Positions 54,447-64,000 of a stretch of 64,000 nucleotides of DNA are shown piece by piece. The stretch comes from Sarocladium kiliense (taxonomy: Eukaryota > Ascomycota > Sordariomycetes > Hypocreales > Sarocladiaceae). Position 1 is the first letter of the stretch. Every line of letters starts with the position of its first letter. The stretch is from contig JAUZTG010000034.1 of assembly GCA_030734395.1 (NCBI GenBank), forward strand, positions 1,612,001-1,676,000. The letters are read 5' to 3'. Both the position numbers and the translations under genes were made by a program. The notes under the pieces are model-generated. The model was not told the DNA's origin. It worked only from the letters and a program-made list of their open reading frames with translations, and ran no database searches.

Positions 54447-57400
54447 CTTGAAAGAAAGTTCCATCGTCATCCGCGGTCCGCTTACATCAAAAGTCCGGGT
54501 TGACAGCCCTCTCATCCAAACCCAAGGGTGAACATTTTGGGGCTTGTCGGCGGGGGCCACGCACTCACTACACACACCCGGTCAATGGCACAGGACGACG
54601 ACTGATACAAGACGCAGACACACGCACCGGGACTAAGGTAGGCTAGGCTACGTCCTGGGTACACACCTCTTCAGAATGACAGACAAGCCACAGAACTACC
54701 GAGCCACGCCGTGTTTTCGGACCCCAATCCGCCCTGCTGGGTGCGCTCTCATTCGGGTCGCGATTCCTGGTACGCGAGCCGTAAGTGGTTGAAAGCCAAG
54801 TTCCATCCAGTGTTCGCTTGGAATACGCCCCTCCCACCACATCAGCGACACACAGGTCGTCTGTTCCTCAAACCCCGTAGGGCTGAGGAGGGCTCGGGCC
54901 TGTGCCTTGCAGCATTTGGGAACCATTGTTTCCCACCCTCCCTCTAGTCATACATGGGCGGGCCATGGGCGTACAATAGTTGCCTTGGTTGTCTCCAGCA
55001 GCAGCAGCAAGGTCAGCAAACACTCGAGAAACTCTACCAGGTTGCAGTGGAATCGGAGACTGGTCGTCATTCCAAATGCAACTAGTTGGAGCGAGGCCCC
55101 AGTCTCAGTCTCAGTCAGCACTGGGGTTTGCGTGGTGGGAGTGTGTGTCGTGGGTGGTCAGTGAGACGGGAGACGCCACGCGCGCTACTGCACAGCGAGA
55201 CACTGAAGGATAATACAAAAATGACATTCGCGAGCAGCAGGGACACTACATGCGCGCGCCGCATGCTCACACGGGAGGACAATAGCCGACAAGAAAAGAA
55301 TACAAGAACGCTAAGCCTCCACGTATCAGACGGTGGTGCGTATTTTGGCAGGCAACCATTTGCAACCTGTGACAAACATTCTGCATGCTTCTCTCGACAG
55401 CAGCAGATCAGAGACATGCATTCCCGCCATTTCAATGACTAGTTTTGCCGCCTTTTTGACAGGCCGGGGTCCAACACCACCCTCCGCGCGTGCGTGTCTC
55501 GGCTCTAGTAGCGCGGCAGTGCAAGGTGCGTACATGGACCCCAAACTGTGTCGCAACCTCGCAACGGGACTCCTTACTACTGCTGCAGTCATATGTAGTT
55601 GCTTTTGACGTAGCGCCGTCCTCGCTTGTTGCTCTAGCTTCGTTGCGCTTCTCCCAAAAGGAACGGCTCGTAAGTCCTTCCCTGTCCCTGCCGCTGTGAT
55701 CTACTACCACTAGCCAAGAGGACTCCCACCCCAGGCTGGGGGGCCAGGCTAATTGAAACTAGTTGAAGTGTGTGTTCATGGTGTAACTTTGACCCCCAAG
55801 GCAATGGCATCGAAAGCCACCGTCCCGAAGCGGTATTTGATAACGATATGCCTTCCCTTTCTTAGTCATTTACTGACAAAGCAACTCCTTCCCGAAGTTT
55901 TCCTTTGAAAGGACAGAGTGTGGCCATACGAGTCAGTTCATCGCTTGTGGTTCAAGGGCCATTCATGAGACATCGATCGCGGACACACATGCATGGTGCC
56001 CATCAAGACCGCTTGTTACTCCCAGCGGCGACAGTCGGGGAAGCAGGGAGAATGGCCCGCCAACACGGACGTCCAGTGACAGCGCATGAGCCCATATGAT
56101 CTCTTAATATTGCAGACAATGTAACCAGACTCTACGTCCTGTCCAATGAACAGTCATGGGCATTCCCCGAGTAAAGTTGGCCACCGCCTCCTCGAATAGA
56201 GGGGGGCTAGGGCCGGCTCAGGTCGTCTATAGTAGCTTATCCCAACTCTTGACGCTCGAAACGGGACGTATCTGAGACCAGGTCGCACTCATCGGAATCG
56301 GCCGAGAGCCTCACACAACCCATATGTTGGCCTAAGCTGCCCCCCTCGGTGGCTCGCTTCGGCGGCTTCTGCCTGATCCGAAAGCCACTCACTTTGTTCC
56401 CGTCTGACGCCGATATGGGGGCCGTTCTAACCTGTGGAGTCTTTGTGCGTACAACTTCCCATGCTTCGAAGAGGCCACATCTCGATCAGCGTAACATGAG
56501 TCATCGCCCTGGCTCGGTATACAGACGGCCCTAGAGCAGTTTCGAGGGTGTCAGCATCCCAAGTCGCGAACACGACGTTCAAACAAGTGACGGAAATATC
56601 AGGAGAGCAAGGGTGTTGCGAATACTTGACCCGGAACGGCGGACATGTGATGGTGGCCTTTTGTGGGATGACAGCTAAGGCTGGCGCACACCCCTTGTAA
56701 GATCCCTGCGCCGCGTGTTGCACTAGTCCGCTCGATCTGCGCCACTGCCCCGGGCGCGGATTCCATGGATCGCTGCTGTGTGTTCTCGTACGAGTGACCC
56801 GATCTCTGACGGCACCGGAGCAGTGGTAGGTTGTGCAGACCTTACAGGGAAAGTTGGGACGAGGTGGAGGGGGCGTGGAACGCCTTGCCCAGGCCACCCT
56901 CGCGTCTGGGTGTGTAGCTGGAGAAAGCAGATGCAGGCCATACCCACAAGAAGGGGACTGTCTAATGTATGGTGATTATGTTAGCTATTTTTGGGGGCCA
57001 AATGTTTGGGATGGGAACAGGGCTTCAGTACGAAGATTATCTCGTGATGTTGACCTCCAACCCCAACTCGTCCGAGTCAGCACCGGCCGGAAGCTCGAAT
57101 CCGGGCCGTTCACAGCCACTGAATTGAGAAGCACGACCCAGTAGTGCGTAGGTAAGCAATTCCCAATGTACAGGCAATAGGTTCTCGTTGAAACAGCAAC
57201 ACGAGCCCGCTGCGGCGTGATACTCGGCGCCTCGAAGTTCCAGCTTGGCTCAGGATAGCAAAACGGATATCGCCGAACCTTTTGAGCTAGACCAAAGCCC
57301 ACCAAACAACGAAACTCAATTCCAAGACCAGAGATTGGGTACCTGGTTCCAACCTTTCCAAGGATTAGACGACAGGGGGGGTGTGGAATGCCTAAGACGG

Positions 57401-57929
57401 ACGCTGAGTCTGACCGTTTGAAACGGTAAAGAACAGCCCTACCGTGCAGGTAATACTGTCGGAAACATTCTGGAAGCTCCTGCTCGAATCCCTAACCACA
57501 ATGCTGGGAGGGCGCCCGTGACTCTAGCGCGACAAGCGCAGGTGCCAGACACAACAAGCGCGGCCTCAGACGGGAGGATTTAAAAATAGAATCAGAATTC
57601 CGCGGAGGTCCAGTACTCCGTGTAACCCAGGCGCTTAAGCAATCCAATCGCTGGTCTCCAGCCTGCATCAGTCAGCATCTCAGCCGCAGCGTCGTATCGA
57701 AATGGGGAAGACGAGGGCCAAGACAATGGTGACTATGGCCTTTTTTGGCCCCTTCAGAGCGGTTTGGCCTGCATTAGTCGGAGGCCCTTCGAAAAGGCGG
57801 AAGCACGTTCGTGCACCCGCATCGATCCTGGCTGCGATCCCAGCGCTCGCTCGCGTGACTGCCAGACATACAGGTAGAACCAACGTCAGGAAACATGTGC
57901 TTCTGCAGGTTGCCGTCACATCTTTGCTG

Positions 57930-57930
<1 letters not shown>

Positions 57931-57966
<36 letters not shown>
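57931..57966. repeat. (CA)18 microsatellite
   Basis: Eighteen uninterrupted CA dinucleotides, lying in the gene-poor region. Likely polymorphic in length between strains. Confidence 0.97.
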
Positions 57967-57967
<1 letters not shown>

Positions 57968-59124
57968 TCGCTCTGCAGACTCACAGCTGCATATGGGCGC
58001 AGCCAGGGGATCATAGGCTCATTCTACAGCCGGTTTCTCATCCTCGCAGGCGAAGAAAGACTCATGCTGTGTTTGACCAAGTTGAGACGTGAATCTGGGT
58101 CATGACTCATGAGACCATCTGGCTATTCACCGCACGAGAGCTTCAGCTTGTCGACTGCGCCTTGCGTGTGCTGATTCACCTCCTCTCGCGAGGTGAGGTC
58201 CTATCTGACGGCTTCGTCCGGACAAAATTTGGGGAACACGGCAGAAGGTCAAAAATACTCGCTCTCTTAAGCCGGATCTGGACAATCTCTACATCCTCAT
58301 CGTATCCTTCAAAGAACACCTTCTCAGTAGTGTGACACTGCTATGCTGCAGTTCTCGTGCATCGCCCCAAGGTCTGGCCCTTACACATCCCCAACCCAGC
58401 TCTTCAGCCAATTGCATTACACCGCCTGCCTCCTTCGCCGAGAGGGGCATTCTCGCACCATCATCAATAGCATGGTTGTTCGTGTCGTCGACCTGCCAAT
58501 CGAGCTTCAAGCCAGGAATAGTTCGTTGCCTGGTGGTAGTCCGTTGCACGAACGCACTCAGTTTCAGTTTGGGGGTTCTTCACAGCCTCGGAGGCTCGAG
58601 ATGAAGTCTGCGTAACAAGACTAGTCACAGGGTTCACCTGCATAATACGAGAAGCTAAAAGTAACGCAGCACGGGAGGTCTACAGCTTCCTTTTGGCCCC
58701 AAAGGCTTCACCGGTGAGGGGCAGCTGGATCGGCGTATTACCACTGCCGTTCGGGTCAGGTTCGTACCACTCAGCCGTAGGCATCCTGTGAAACAGAATG
58801 GTCACCGAAGGTTCTTTTGCACCCGACACGGCCCCAAATAATCAGACGACCGTCAAACGCCATTTTGGGGTCCATCTCTTGTGAAGCGTTGGGCGGCCAT
58901 GCGAGTTGGGGGCTATCCCGCGGAGACTATGTCAGCGTGCGAGTGTTGTAAGTCGCCGAAACCATTACTACAGATGTGCAGCGCCGCAACGTGGCAGTAT
59001 GTTTCGAAGAATTTGATGGCATTGCGGTTGTTTGTGGGGTCATCTAGATTTACAGGGCCGGGTGGAGTGCCCTTTTGTGCGAAGCCACGAGGATCCAGGC
59101 TCCTTGGAGTGAAACCAGCCACTC

Positions 59125-61688
59125 TCACAGCTCATCCTTACCAGCGCCGGGCTTAGGCAGATCCTCCATTGCCATGATTTTGACCACCAGACTAGTCCAG
59201 CCGGTGAAGTGCTGAGTCCTTTGCCCTGCCCCTGTCTCAGGGTTGTACTGCTCCCAAGCGAAGCCCGTGTCGACCCAGCTCTTGTAGACCGTATCGACAA
59301 GGTTCTTGCGCAGCTGCGAGTACAGTTCCCGCGCCTGCTCCCGAAATGGTCCATCATGGGTTGCCACATCCTGCATCCGTTGCGTCAGCATCATATTCAT
59401 CCGTTATCGGCCCCCAAAGGTAGGCGAGAGAACTTACATAGAGCTTGGTCACGGTCAAGTAGTTGATCGGCATCCACACAGGGCTTCGCCAATAGTTCTC
59501 ACCTGTCTCGTAGTAAGGGTCCTGCTTGCTCAGACTCCTGATGCCGTGGGGGCTGAAGAGGTGGCTCTCATCGCCGATCAAGTCTAGAGTCTTTCCCAAT
59601 TTCGGGTCGTCATAGTTCATGAGACCGAGAAGGAACGGGAAGAGGGACACGTAGCCTTTGTGGCAGACAAGAGTATGTTCCTCGAACTCGTCGATGGTCG
59701 CGTCGCAGTAGCAACCTTCCTTCTCGGACCAGTGCAGGTCGTCAAGATTGTGTTGAATGGCAGCCAGGTTCTTCTGCAGCTCGGCGACGTCCTCATCCTG
59801 GCCCAGGGCATCTGCAATGTTCATCAGAGACTTAGTCATCAGGCCAACCCAAGCCATCAGATCAACATGAAGCTCGCCAGGGTGAGGAGGCCTTGCTCGT
59901 GGGTAATCGTCTAGCCCACTGGTGAGGACGAGCTCTTCTGTACGTCCCCTCCAGCGGTAGGCTTCCTTCGATGAGAAGGCCTCACGGTCGTAGGCCTTGA
60001 TCTCGCCCCGTTGGGTCTGGCGGAACCAATCGTACTGGCGACGAAGGAGCGGGTAGAGATTGCGGAGGTACTCTTCTCCAGCTTCAGGGTTGTCAAGGTG
60101 GGCAGTGCGCAACCCCGAGGATGCTTTGCTGTGTTTCGAGGCCTTTGCCTGGCTCAGCTGTTTCATGAAGTCCTCGATAACGAGGAAGAGTGTAGGTGGG
60201 TTGGCGTAGTGAGGGTACTGCACCTGGAACTCCTCTGGAACCTTGCTTCTCGCCTCAGCGCCGAGAATCTGTTCGCGGGGGATCCAACCATCATCGTCCA
60301 TCGTCTCATACCAGCTGTTGATGATTTCCAGAACAAGATCTATATCCCAGTCGGCGATGGGGAAGAGGTGGAAGCCCTCGTCCCAGAGGAATCCGCGAGG
60401 GAAGAAAGGACGTGATGGAACGCTGGTAAAGAGCTCATACGGCCCTTCAAGCTGTTGTTGCTTGCGAGCGCGGGCCTGAGCAGTCTCCTCCCAGAAGCCC
60501 TCGTTAAGCTCCTCATATTCATCAGCGTAGGAACGGTCGATCAGCTGGTGTCCTGAGAAGTAGCCGACGCCCCCGATGAGGTTGGAGAACATGCTCTTGC
60601 CGAAATCGTCGTACTTTCCTCCATCGAATGGAGCTTTGAAGTCAAAGACCTTCTTGAAGCGCTCAGAAAATGACCCAGACACCTTCTTGATTTCTTTGGT
60701 GACGTCTTCGGAGTCAAGCTTGTGATCTACAGACCCTGAATTGAAAATAACGTCAAACTCAAATGATCCCTGGAATGTCTTCTGCACCAGATGGGCATTC
60801 CCAACGGCGGGCCGATGCTCAAGTCTGTAGACCTGCCATGCGGGCGGCGGGTTCTCGATATCGATGTCATCCTGGAGGGTCTTGACGGCCTCCTGAAGCT
60901 GGTTGTACAACAATCCTTTGCCCTGCCACAGAGTGTCTTCGGCCAGCTGAACACTGCGCAACAGAGTCTTGTCGCCTGTGCGGATCTTCGAGAACTGGTT
61001 CTCGACTTCGGGATGATCACCCTCTCCCTTCGTGACGGTGATGCTGTAGGCGCCAAGTGCCTTGGATTCGCCCTTGAGCTCAATGTCCCCATCGAATCCC
61101 AACTTCTGCCCGGTGCTCTGGGGCGTCAACTTGCCGTCGCCTTCTTGCGCAATATAGTAGTAGACCATGGTCTTGAGATCGGCCGGTGCTCCCTCCTGGA
61201 CCTGCCCTTTGATACGTGCCGCCCAGCTTCCGCCGTGTTCCCCTCCGGCGATCTTGACGAACGAGGTAGTGATGTCGATCTTGTTGCCATCATCATGTAT
61301 TGACTGAACACCGCCGTCCCGTGCGTCGTACTCGTCCCAACCGTAGCCGTGAATGTTTTCGCCCTGCTCGCACGTGTACCTGAAGTCTACCACCAATTGT
61401 CAATTCTCAGCCCCTGACTTGTGTGATCGATGGAAGGATTCCAGGAGGTAGCTTACTGCTCTGGACCTCGGGGTAATTGTCCACGTTCCCCCACATCAAT
61501 CCAGTCCAAAGCCCTTGCGGCGTTCTTGGTCGCACGCCAAAGTATAGGTTTGGCTTGTAGGGACCCCAAAACAGGCTTTGATTGTTCTGCTTTGCAATGT
61601 CGATGTGCGATGTGGCCTCATCGCCGGCGGTAGCCGCAGCTGTCACCACCAAGGCCGCCGTAGCGACCCATTGCGCGAGTCTGGCCAT
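59125..61688 (-). CDS. ER alpha-glucosidase I (GH63), KDEL-terminated
   Basis: Mannosyl-oligosaccharide glucosidase, which removes the outermost glucose from Glc3Man9GlcNAc2 during N-glycan processing (Cwh41/MOGS). Exons 61457-61688, 59438-61386 and 59125-59370 give 808 residues. Joins: NYPEVQS-NFRYTCEQGENIHGYGW and INYLTVTKLY-DVATHDGPFREQ, the latter keeping the family spacing. An N-terminal signal peptide (MARLAQWVATAALVVTAAAT) is followed by NQSLFWGPYKPNLYFGVRPR. Catalytic-domain landmarks: FPRGFLWDEGFH, GWIPREQILG, GENYWRSPVWMPINYLTV, FTGWTSLV. The protein ends Lys-Asp-Glu-Leu, an ER retrieval signal, so it is predicted soluble and lumenal rather than membrane-anchored like yeast Cwh41. 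Confidence 0.93.
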
Positions 61689-62020
61689 CTGGTCGCGCCG
61701 AATCCGTAGATAGAAAGCAATTGCAATCACGCCTGCGTGTTTAAAGTCATTCGAAGGTGGAGAGAATCGACTCGCAATTCGGTGCTGATGCTGATGAAGG
61801 AGAGTTAACAGCTCCCAATTCAGGAGTGCAGCTCACTGCGTGAAGGGTGGTGGGGGTTACGTTGCAGGGGTCCACCCGCCACTTCAAGTGCCTGGAGAAA
61901 TCGCCGTCGCCAGGCACCGACTAAGTCTTCCAGCTTTATCGATTTGGTTCTGGTTCTCAGATATTCGACAGCGATTGTAGTCCTCTCTTTCGCACTGCAT
62001 TTCTAGGCCACAAGCACGCG
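61689..62020. promoter_or_regulatory. Spacer between glucosidase I and SNRNP27
   Basis: 332 bp between divergent start codons, so both promoters must be compact or overlapping. No clear TATA box seen. Confidence 0.5.
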
Positions 62021-62776
62021 ATGAGCGACAACAGGCGTCATAATCGGCCAGACAGCCGTCAAATGTGGGATGATTCCGAGAAGCGTGCCCCGAGAGACCG
62101 CGATCGGGACTACACTGGTGGAAGACGAGGAGGAAGAGGACACAGAGAAGGGTCAAGAGACCGCAGAGGCCCGCCCAGAGACCGGTCACGATCCCCAGAC
62201 CGCAGATATAGGGACAGAGACGACTACAGAGATCGCGGATCTGGTCGAGATAGCAGACGTGGAGGCTCACGGCGCCACGATGACCGAGACTGGAGAGACA
62301 GGCGTGGAGATGATGATCGCAGGGATCGAAGAGGTAACACCCTTTCGCACGGTTCAAATACAAGACTGCAGGATGCTGACTTGGTCATAGGAGCCCCAAG
62401 AGACAGTCGTTCTCGATCACCGCCGCCTTCAGCCCTCCCCACCCGTCCTCGCGCCGCAGACCACAAACAACCACCCTCCTCAAGAACCCAAGCACGCTCA
62501 CCCCGTCGCGATGAAGAGCCTCCCCGCACCACCGACCGTATGGACGAGGACAACGATCGGGCACCAGACCAAGATGGCGGAGAGCCCGAGGAGGAGCTTG
62601 ACGAGGACGCTGCAGCCATGCAGGCCATGCTCGGCTTCGGCGGCTTTGGCTCGACCAAGGGCAAGAAAGTGGCAGGCAACAACGCCGGCGCCGTCAAGAA
62701 GGAGAAGAAGACAGAGTACAGACAGTACATGAACCGCGTTGGTGGCTTCAACCGCCCACTCAGCCCGTCTCGTTGA
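62021..62776 (+). CDS. U4/U6.U5 tri-snRNP 27 kDa protein (SNRNP27-like)
   Basis: Spliceosomal tri-snRNP component. The N-terminal two thirds are Arg/Asp/Ser-rich (RDRDRDYTGGRRGGRGHREG; many RD, RS and RDR repeats). The conserved C-terminal domain reads MLGFGGFGSTKGKKVAGNNAGAV, then YRQYMNRVGGFNRPLSPSR, as in human SNRNP27. Read through, the frame gives 251 residues. Inside it, 62334-62390 has all marks of a 57-nt intron (GTAACA, GCTGAC branch site, CATAG) with no stop and no frame change. Removing it gives 232 residues (DRRDRRGAPRDSRSRS) and a more continuous RS region, which I think is the main form. Confidence 0.9.
   Translation: MSDNRRHNRPDSRQMWDDSEKRAPRDRDRDYTGGRRGGRGHREGSRDRRGPPRDRSRSPDRRYRDRDDYRDRGSGRDSRRGGSRRHDDRDWRDRRGDDDRRDRRGNTLSHGSNTRLQDADLVIGAPRDSRSRSPPPSALPTRPRAADHKQPPSSRTQARSPRRDEEPPRTTDRMDEDNDRAPDQDGGEPEEELDEDAAAMQAMLGFGGFGSTKGKKVAGNNAGAVKKEKKTEYRQYMNRVGGFNRPLSPSR
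62334..62390 (+). other. Probable in-frame intron of SNRNP27-like gene
   Basis: 57 nt with GT...AG ends and a CTGAC branch-site match 12-16 nt before the acceptor. Being a multiple of three and free of stops, its retention would add 19 residues lacking the RS/RD bias of the flanks. Confidence 0.6.
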
Positions 62777-63160
62777 AGAAGATGGATTCTCCTGGATGGA
62801 CTTCTGGCTTGAAGCTGCAGGTTACCGAGGATGGGAATTGTTTGGATGCAAGCCTAGGCGTCAGGTTGTTTGCGATACCTCTTTGTCACTCAAATAGAAA
62901 TAGTACTTAGATTCCAGATAATGATTCCTGGCCCATTTTGACTTTTTGCTGACAAGATTGGAGTTCAATCGACTGCAAACCACCCTGACTAGGATATACT
63001 CATTCCTGCACGGTCACTCCTAGGGAACATCCTGCTCAGATGCCTGCCTGCGTATCTCGTAGATGTATAGACATTATGCGTGGCCCTTTGCCAACGTTAT
63101 ATACTGGTTATGCTCGCTGACAAGTGCCTCTCAAGCCACATGCATCGCACAAATACACCT
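62777..63160. other. Convergent intergenic region
   Basis: About 380 bp between the 3' ends of the SNRNP27-like and formin genes. Presumably both 3' UTRs; nothing else seen. Confidence 0.4.
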
Positions 63161-64000
63161 TTACTCCTTATCCTTTTCCTCGCCGTCCTCGCCTCCTTCC
63201 ATGCTTCCTTCTGGATGAGCCGGCGTGGCTGGAGTTGGTGGCTCCTCATCTGCATGCGTCGACCCTACGGTGCCCTCGTCACCCTCCTTTGACGTTGTTG
63301 AGGTTGCCTTCTCCCGTCGCCTTCTACGTAGTCGACGCTCTTCCTCTGCCGTTTGCCGTCTTGCCTTTCTGAGGCTCTCTCGCTTCTCATTGTCATCTTC
63401 ATCAGCTCCATCTCCACCTCGCATGCCCTGAAGCAATGCTGCAGCTCTGTCTGCAACGTCGTCGTCTCCATCCCGAGGAGATGATAGTCCGGGGCTGAGA
63501 GGGTTGCCTTCTTCGTCGATGGTCGGCTCCTTCGTCTGCAATCCAACCTCTGCTTCGGGGATCTCGTTGAGGTCCGGAATTTGTTGGCCAGATGCAACAC
63601 GAACCTGATGTCGGTCTTTGAGACGTGCTCGGCGGCGGCGGTCCCTCTGATCCCGTGCCTGAGGAGCAGCAGCTCGGAGTTTCTCCAACAGCGAATCCAT
63701 CGCACCCGTACTGGTTGGCGACGCTGGTCCAGCCTCTGTAGTCAGCTGTGCCTTCTGATGAGCATGTTTTCGCTTCATCGATGCCTCGTTGCGTCTCCGT
63801 TGCTCCTCGAATTGCAGATTCTTCTCCCTGGACCTCCTCCATTCCATCAAGAAAGAAGCAAGCTTTGCGAAGAAGTCGCGCCTGGCATTCTCGTCTGTAG
63901 GATCCTCGCCGTAGAACACCATGATATCTTTGTAAGACTTCATCATCTCGTCCAGATATAGCTCCATCTGTTCCGCCTTCCTCCGGGCTTCCTTCATAAC
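63161..64000 (-). CDS. Formin, C-terminal part (runs off the window)
   Basis: The 5' part lies beyond the right edge; the frame is open through 64000, so about 279 C-terminal residues are seen. It opens in the last helices of the FH2 actin-nucleating domain (MMKSYKDIMVFYGEDPTDEN, FFAKLASFLMEWRRSREKN) and continues into a charged coiled coil. A DAD-like autoregulatory motif follows (AMDSLLEKLRAAAP then RDRRRRARLKDR). The tail is acidic and Pro/Thr-rich. Filamentous ascomycetes have one formin (SepA/Bni1 type) for polarised growth and septation, so this is likely it. Convergent with SNRNP27. Confidence 0.9.
   Translation of the reverse strand, partial: VMKEARRKAEQMELYLDEMMKSYKDIMVFYGEDPTDENARRDFFAKLASFLMEWRRSREKNLQFEEQRRRNEASMKRKHAHQKAQLTTEAGPASPTSTGAMDSLLEKLRAAAPQARDQRDRRRRARLKDRHQVRVASGQQIPDLNEIPEAEVGLQTKEPTIDEEGNPLSPGLSSPRDGDDDVADRAAALLQGMRGGDGADEDDNEKRESLRKARRQTAEEERRLRRRRREKATSTTSKEGDEGTVGSTHADEEPPTPATPAHPEGSMEGGEDGEEKDKE

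Larger units (their letters stand above)
54227..59124. other. Gene-poor region of about 4.9 kb
   Basis: Beyond the microprotein promoter (to about 54450) no frame on either strand shows family motifs, sensible splice joins or a good start context. Open frames of 60-120 codons occur by chance, such as 55086-55442 and 57702-58016. No transposase, reverse transcriptase or terminal repeats were recognised. It holds a (CA)18 tract. It could contain non-coding RNA, old decayed elements or long regulatory DNA. Confidence 0.4.

Noticed and set aside
55086..55442. 118-codon plus-strand frame in the gene-poor region
   Set aside because: Begins at a non-ATG codon; the internal ATG version is Arg/Ser/Thr-rich without motifs, leader or splice sites.
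57085..57120. T-arm-like ctcgaatcc suggesting a tRNA
   Set aside because: No matching acceptor stem, D arm or anticodon arm around it; no tRNA could be folded here by eye.
57702..58016. 104-codon frame crossing the (CA)18 tract
   Set aside because: The Thr-His repeat comes from the microsatellite; no other coding sign.

Overview
The window is nuclear DNA of a filamentous ascomycete (Pezizomycotina). The evidence is short GT-AG introns of about 50-85 nt with CTAAC/CTGAC-like branch sites in most genes, compact intergenic spaces, fungal-only families (Zn2Cys6 regulator, lactose-permease-type and Dal5-type transporters, bifunctional PABA synthase, HypA/TRS120), and no operons or ribosome binding sites. 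The class cannot be fixed from sequence alone. I rebuilt 25 genes, most with exon joins checked by reading frame and conserved residues. One, a formin, runs off the right edge. I saw no transposon, rRNA, tRNA or CRISPR array.

Left part (0.2-14.8 kb): housekeeping genes. MAK16 (60S ribosome assembly) and VPS55 (endosomal sorting) diverge from one spacer. They are followed by a PABA synthase (folate), a family 34 Golgi glycosyltransferase, the TRAPPII subunit TRS120/HypA, and a short-chain-dehydrogenase-like protein that seems to have lost catalytic residues.

Accessory block 1 (17.5-27.3 kb), all on the minus strand: a DJ-1/PfpI protein, a sugar-porter MFS transporter, an intracellular DUF2264 (GH154-like) protein and a Dal5-type anion transporter. 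This looks like an uptake and breakdown neighbourhood for a glycoside or sugar acid, but the substrate is unknown.

Middle (28.4-37.6 kb): an ASXH-domain chromatin protein, Elongator subunit ELP5, the R-SNARE SEC22, an unrecognised zinc-finger protein and a CLPTM1-family membrane protein.

Accessory block 2 (38.1-47.0 kb): a Zn2Cys6 regulator, a lactose-permease-like MFS transporter, and a divergently transcribed intracellular GH2 beta-galactosidase. This matches the known fungal lactose-permease/beta-galactosidase arrangement, with a candidate regulator beside it.

Right part (48-64 kb): a LOG-family phosphoribohydrolase, proteasome subunit alpha 6 (with a GC-AG intron), mitochondrial tRNA-modification GTPase MSS1, then about 6.4 kb with little coding sequence. 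That stretch holds a well-supported 40-residue microprotein gene and a (CA)18 microsatellite. Next come ER glucosidase I (GH63) ending in KDEL, the tri-snRNP 27 kDa protein, and the 3' end of a formin.
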